Assembly: GCA_022316685.1 (NCBI GenBank)
Contig: JAKJHU010000053.1
Location: 3,217,636-3,281,635 of the forward strand
Direction of reading: 5' to 3'
Origin: Progne subis subis
Lineage: Eukaryota > Chordata > Aves > Passeriformes > Hirundinidae
DNA length: 64,000 nt
Below the pieces are notes generated by a model. It saw only the letters and a program-made list of their open reading frames with translations, was not told the origin of the DNA and made no database searches. Below, piece after piece: positions 59,203 to 64,000 of this stretch (positions are counted from its first letter, which is position 1; each line of letters opens with the position of its first letter). Both the position numbers and the translations under genes were made by a program.

Positions 59203-59262
59203 CATGGAATAAATCTTGAAAGTCTTTTTCCACCTAAACTATGCTATGATACTGTGATACGC
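59203..59262 (+). mobile_element. Old CR1 LINE tail
   Basis: ATGGAATAAATCTTGAAAG, then TTTTCCACCTAAACTATGCT, then ATGATACTGTGATAC match the CR1 3' end (GATCTT-AAGGTC-CTTCCAACC-AAAC-ATTCTATGATTCTATGAT) with scattered substitutions. Only about 60 bp remain, and the element is more diverged than the copy at 40275. Confidence 0.65.
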
Positions 59263-60640
59263 TACCTGAACACACTATATGAACTGTGAGAATTACTGAT
59301 ACTTGGGATTAGAAGTGATTTTTTTTTCCTGTTATCAGCCAAAGGAATTCGCTGCACCTTCATGAACACGAGGGACTTGTCCCATGCTGAACCCAGCCTC
59401 AGGTACTGTCTGACAAACAGAGGCTCACGTAGCAACAGCTCACCCTGGAATTACAATCCCTGGCTTTTCTAGCACCTGCACATGCTTCAGGGGGCCTGTT
59501 CCTCCCTGCATTCACTTTCTTCTTGGCACACAGGACACACACACCATGTCCTAGCTGCCATCTCCCAGCCAAGTGCAGATACTGCCTAGTGGTATTTGCT
59601 GTCTTTCCCATACCCCTCCTATCCCAGAGGATTAACCATCTCTGATCAATTATCACCAGCACCTTTTTCTGTCTTTGCCTGTATTCCTCAGTTTGATTCT
59701 GTTTCCAGGCTCAAACACCAGCATCCGGTGTTATTATGTTTTACCCTATTTCTGTTACCCTTCTGCTCTATTCCAGATCAAACTATAATTTTAAACAGCA
59801 ATAGCAACAAAATTACTTACTGTACTGCAATCAGCCAACTACACAAAGATAAAGCTAATCATTTAATAAGTCATCCTAGGGATTTTTTTCCATCTGTAGC
59901 AAAGGGCAGTAATACATGAGATCACCAATTAATCAGGGTCTAAGATATCTTCATCTTTGCCCCTCTCCTTTCAACCACTGAAGTGCTGTTTTCTGCTGTC
60001 TTGCATATTGCTTAATACACTTATTCTAAATCCAGCTGTCTTCAGAATAATTTCAATTACAGAATTCCTCTTTTCGCCGTTGTGACCCTCACAGAGTTGA
60101 AGCACATCACACTTGAAAACACCAAGACATGACACCCTTGGATTCCATTAATGCTGAATAAAACACGGCCTCAGCTCTTTTTCTTCCCCCTGGTTCTGGA
60201 ATCGAGCCTGGTTAACACAAGGGACTGCTCTGCCAGGGAAGCCATGCAGAGGAGTCTTTAGTACAGTGACAAACTCTTCATCCCTGCATCTCAGAAAATG
60301 CAAGAGCTTAATCAGGGTAGATACTGTATTTTAGCACAATCCTCCAAACCTCACCACAGGCTGTCTAACCATATCAGTATAGATCTGTCTCATAACTCAT
60401 TTGGGATGCACTCCTCAAAAATTCAAACCTCAGAACATATGTACCCAGTGAGATAGAGCATAAAATAAATAAATAAAAAATCCTACAGAAAAGTCAACAA
60501 CAGTTTATAAAGAAGGATTATGGATGCAAAGAGATTTGCATCTGATATATAACCAAATCCCAGTGATCTGGATTAAAGCAGAAAAGCCTCCTTTAGATAC
60601 ACAGAAAGTCAGAGGGGAAAAAAAAAAGAACAATTAAAAA
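59263..60640. other. Non-coding sequence
   Basis: An AAAT microsatellite lies at about 60462-60480. A strong acceptor-like sequence ends near 59777 (+) without a convincing donor. No gene is recognised. Confidence 0.6.
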
Positions 60641-60760
60641 TTCTACAGGGGCATAATTTAGCCCCTAATGCAAAGCACAGTTTCATTATTCCAAAATGAA
60701 ATTCAGTGGACATAATGCCTCCCAGAGTTTGAAGAAAGGTGCCTGGAATCGCCAGGAAAT
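60641..60760. promoter_or_regulatory. Motif block with GGGGC/GCCCC inverted repeat
   Basis: GGGGC (60648-60652) and GCCCC (60661-60665) flank ATAATTTA. The following sequence carries TAATGCAAAG and an ATTCCAAAATGAAAT segment. It is a candidate conserved element; nothing proves function. Confidence 0.2.
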
Positions 60761-61129
60761 GAGAATCGGTTTATGCAAAGAAAATTAAGGAGATTATATG
60801 AGGTTGGGGAAAACGAATTGGCCACACAGCCCTTTCTCCTTCTACCTTCTGGCATCTTTCATACCCAGAAAACCAAACCACAGCACAGCAGAGGGTGGGG
60901 AAGAAACAGCCATAAATCATTCACACCGGAGCACTCCCCCACAAATTTCAGCTCTTCTCCAAAGCTGCATTTTAGCCAGTTCTCTACTGATAATTCAGAT
61001 CTGGTCAAAGGCATGAGGTGCCCAGGATGCACAGCCCCCAGAGCCCTTGGCTGGCAGCAGTGCCCAACCTGAGCTGAGCTCTGCTAAGGGAACACCACGG
61101 CACTCCCCACCATCAGCTCCTACAGCAAA
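60761..61129. other. Non-coding sequence
   Basis: Short overlapping plus frames only; no domain recognised. Confidence 0.6.
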
Positions 61130-61240
61130 GGGATGTTTTAATTAACACAGTGTCACGCAATGGGAGAAAAAGCATATTTCGACCTGGATTAGCATATGCT
61201 TCACTTAACAATAATCACTGCACTCACAAAGAGCCTGACA
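61130..61240. promoter_or_regulatory. Candidate OTX/POU-type regulatory block
   Basis: A GGATTA core (61186-61191) abuts a perfect 10-bp palindrome AGCATATGCT (61191-61200), preceded by TTTTAATTAA and followed by AACAATAATCA. GGATTA is the OTX/PITX core and GCATATGC resembles POU half-sites. Inference only. Confidence 0.28.
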
Positions 61241-62029
61241 GCTGAAGGATACACTGCGCTGGGCCTAAACAAGTTTCTGATGTCAGCAAAAAAGGTATGA
61301 AATAAGAAAAAGATTGTCTTTAACTGACTTTAGTGCCTTTTAAATCATGTTGCTGTCCCCACATCCTATGGAGAAGAGCTCTTCTATCCAACTCCTGTGC
61401 TACAGACCAAGGCAAACCCTGACTTCCCTTCAACAAACTGTGTGCTCTGCGACAACTGGAGTTTTTTGTTTCCTAAGCAGAATCAAAACTAGTTCCATCT
61501 GCACTGTAATGAAGAAAAGACTGCAGAGCTGGAATCCAAGGATGTCAATTGAGAATTTTTAAAGACACAAGGACCTTCAAGCTCCTGCAACCTCTCCAGT
61601 GCCTGAGGAGGGGTGAGCTCTACAGGGCAGCAGAAGCAAACCTGAGCAGCCTGAGCTCCAAATGCTCCCCTCTGTTTGTTCCTAGTACTTGGCTACCAAA
61701 CAACTCACAAGCACAGACTGAACTTACAGAAAGGAAATACACTTATTTTCTGCTTGGCCAAATAGTGAATTAGAGAAGAAGTTAGAAGTAACTTGATAAT
61801 GACAGCAACCAGTGCAGTTCTTAATCTCTCACAGTAAAAGGTAGCTAAGTAAGCATCTTAAACCAGGAAATTCCCAATTCCTTGCAAAAGAGGGAAAAAG
61901 AAAAAAAAAGAATCAATCACCAGCTGCCATGATATCCCATTGTTCAGTGCTGTTAGCATTAGGAAACAGTCACAGGGGATTAAGGCAGCAGAGAACGTGT
62001 AGTAGTTCCTGACTGCTAAGCAAATGCAG
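61241..62029. other. Non-coding sequence
   Basis: No gene or repeat was recognised. Confidence 0.6.
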
Positions 62030-62240
62030 GCTGCCTGGTAACACATGGCACCGGGCTGTGATTAATCATTACGATGCGACAGAAGGCGAACCACTGCGAG
62101 ATAATGTCAGCAGCTGAACTGTGCCCTGCCTCTAATGACAAGTTGCTTATCCTAACATGCTCCACATTTGTATGACTAAGAAAGCATCCCCAGCTTGCTC
62201 GGTGCCTTGTGACCCATGGCCAAAGACTGGAGGACGCAGC
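62030..62240. promoter_or_regulatory. Candidate conserved regulatory block
   Basis: A perfect TGATTAATCA palindrome lies at 62059-62068. It is followed within 40 bases by four CpG in otherwise AT-rich sequence (ATTACGATGCGAC, AAGGCGAAC, ACTGCGAG), then CAGCAGCTG and CTAATGACAAG. Inverted TAATC sites are bound by K50 homeodomain dimers. CpG retained in AT-rich sequence suggests an unmethylated or constrained element. Confidence 0.33.
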
Positions 62241-63479
62241 CAGGGTGAGGGGACAGGTGAAACACTCGGAGCTCAATCCTTGCAAGTCTAAAAGCATCTT
62301 TGATGGCACCTGGTGTGGAGCGTTTCTCCAGGAAGCCACTGAAAACCACTGTGTTTCACACCCATATCACACTACTAAAGGGACTTCTCTGCATTTAGAG
62401 CAACAGTATTTTTCTACATAGACTGCAATTGGTGGCAGCTTGTGGTGAAAGAAAAGGTGATGTTTTTTATTTCTACTTTATATCAAGAAGGAACCTAAGC
62501 TTCAGAACTTCCAGGAACCAACATCCACAAAGTACCTTGCAAAACAATTTTCCCTGATACTCACTGAAACTAAAATTCAAGTGACCTCCGAAAACTGTGC
62601 AGGTGGTTTGATCTGCTTCCAGAATTGACTTTTTTGTTGTTTTATTTGGGTTTTAAGCACATGGAACAAGAAAAATTCAAAAGGTCTGCACCATCAGCAA
62701 GGGAAGGAAGGAAAACCTACTGCATCCTTCATTCTGCCCACTGCCATGGGCCATTAGTGAAGTTCTACTCTGCATTAAACAGCATTTCAAGGGAACAATT
62801 ATTTAAAAAGGGTATGGACAATAGCATTGATTGTTACAAGTTTGATTGATTAAACAGACAAATTGGCACAGTTTCTCCCTCCCTGCCTGCCATATGTTTC
62901 TTCTTAAACATCTGGCAAAGTATTTGTTTTTCCTTGAGTAACCTAACAGGTGTTGAACCAAATCCTTAATGCTTCAGTTTTCCCCTTGGAAGCAGATGGG
63001 TAGAGGAGACACAAGAATATTGCATTTCTAACATCTCTCTTTCCTTCTCCTCTGTGGTGGCCTCACTAATAGCCTCAGTTTAAAAATAGCTGAGAGAATT
63101 TCAGATTCATCATTAAAGTGTTCTTTTGATGTGGAGAAGACTCTTTACATCGAGACAAGGAAGTCAGACCTCGCTCCATTGATGCATTTTCCCCTTTTCC
63201 TTCCCAAAGGATACAAAAAACTCACACTTTTTTATCAGCCCTTCATACTTCTGTCATTAAAAATGTTTCACATTCTGTCTCCCCTCTGAAGGGGGTTATT
63301 TGTACCTTGTTCTTGGGTCTCTACAAGCCACAGCCTCCTCTCTGCTGCTGGAAGTCACTGAGTGCCACAGTCAAGCTCTCACTTGAAGTCCTACCTTGGG
63401 CACTGCACCAAATTTGTAATTCAAGCTGAAAGCACAGAAACACCCGTGCCTAACACCAAGAGGGCACTCTTTATTTTGA
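62241..63479. other. Non-coding sequence
   Basis: No recognisable gene. The open frames are short, and none has a recognised domain. Confidence 0.6.
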
Positions 63480-63640
63480 AAAAATGCAGCACCACTTTAG
63501 CTAATTAGGTCTTATCTGTTTAAAGCTACAGGATAGTTTGATAACAATTAGGAAGGACTCCCAACAGGCTGCTGGGATCAAAGGCCTTTTCTGCTACGAC
63601 GTTTAACAAGGAAATTAACACTTTTGCCAAGTAATTTGCA
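63480..63640. promoter_or_regulatory. Candidate enhancer with homeodomain, GATA and TCF sites
   Basis: Seen in about 110 bases: GCTAATTAGG (homeodomain), CTTATCTG (reverse GATA), GATAACAATTAG (GATA/SOX/homeodomain) and ATCAAAGG (63577-63584, TCF/LEF), the last overlapping the palindrome AAAGGCCTTT. The motif density is unusual for the window. Function is inferred from known core motifs only. Confidence 0.33.
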
Positions 63641-64000
63641 CATGCTGCCAAAGTTGTTCTAACTTGCTGTAATATTTTAGTTTTAAATATGTACCTGCAG
63701 AGATGCTGCTTTAATTCAAGTGTTCTGTGTGCCAGCTATGGGCTCCCTACCACACCACCAGCTCCCATTTACTGCCGGAGGGGAGCTTTTACCAACAGCA
63801 TAACTGAAGTGCTTGCTCCTAGTCACTTCAGGAGATTAAAAAAAAGGAAACCAAGAGTTTGGAGGCAAGAATTCCCTCACCGTTTTCTTGTTCATGGAAA
63901 CTAATATTTCCAAAAGATTACCTGTGGGATCCTAACCCTCAATGTCACAAGAATTAAAGAGAGCTGTGATGCCAAGATGCCATGCATGCTTGGAAAATTT
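63641..64000. other. Non-coding sequence to window end
   Basis: No gene was recognised. The end carries a GCATGCATGC-like alternating stretch near 63980. Confidence 0.6.

Noticed and set aside
1..64000. CRISPR arrays, operons, tRNA or rRNA genes
   Set aside because: No regularly spaced repeats, tRNA boxes or rRNA-like sequence were seen, and the window is eukaryotic.

Overview
The window is vertebrate nuclear DNA, almost certainly from a bird and probably from a songbird. The evidence is a CR1 LINE 3' end at 40275-40491, which carries the avian CR1 tail and its GATTCT-type terminus. A second, older CR1 tail lies at 59203-59262. A solo LTR at 45538-45991 is of a type I associate with passerine endogenous retroviruses. 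Repeat density is low. GC is about 42%, from a hand count of 1,260 sampled bases. No bacterial-style gene organisation, CRISPR array, rRNA or tRNA gene was seen.

No protein-coding gene could be recognised. The longest open frames are unrelated to any family I know and mostly fit chance. The window reads as intron or gene-desert sequence. Its content is: scattered low-complexity tracts (A45, C17, T23, A/C-rich tracts); short CpG-rich clusters (20109-20157, 24916-25075, 31840-32030, 37084-37192, 58185-58235); blocks of AT-rich sequence dense in homeodomain, SOX, POU and TCF motifs that look like candidate conserved enhancers (about 15070-15470, 23820-24165, 42530-42745, 58060-58180, 61130-61240, 62030-62240, 63480-63640); and a few ancient SINE-like fragments near 52.8-53.9 kb.

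One window-scale signal is notable. On the + strand C exceeds G about 1.6-fold and A slightly exceeds T. In vertebrates transcription leaves G>C and T>A on the sense strand, so this suggests the window is transcribed from the minus strand, as part of a long intron-rich gene. The LTR and both CR1 tails all lie on the + strand, antisense to that inferred transcript.

Two minus-strand exon candidates fit this direction. 43059-43133 starts at an ATG and ends in phase 0 at a consensus donor. 28922-29113 is 192 bp, open throughout and phase 0/0. Three plus-strand exon candidates were also seen: a 96-bp symmetric internal exon at 43436-43531, and two terminal-exon-like units with AATAAA signals at 2342-2455 and 38420-38640. 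All are inferred from splice signals and open frame only.

Other structure not explained by known features includes a 65-bp ungapped tandem duplication (10628-10757), a recent 32-bp tandem duplication (26114-26177), a 13-bp perfect inverted repeat with a 3-nt loop (50895-50923), a four-tract G-quadruplex motif (20469-20483) and an octamer flanked by inverted SOX motifs (13984-14003). I found no clear sign of a new biological system; the best leads are the exon candidates and the motif-dense regulatory blocks.
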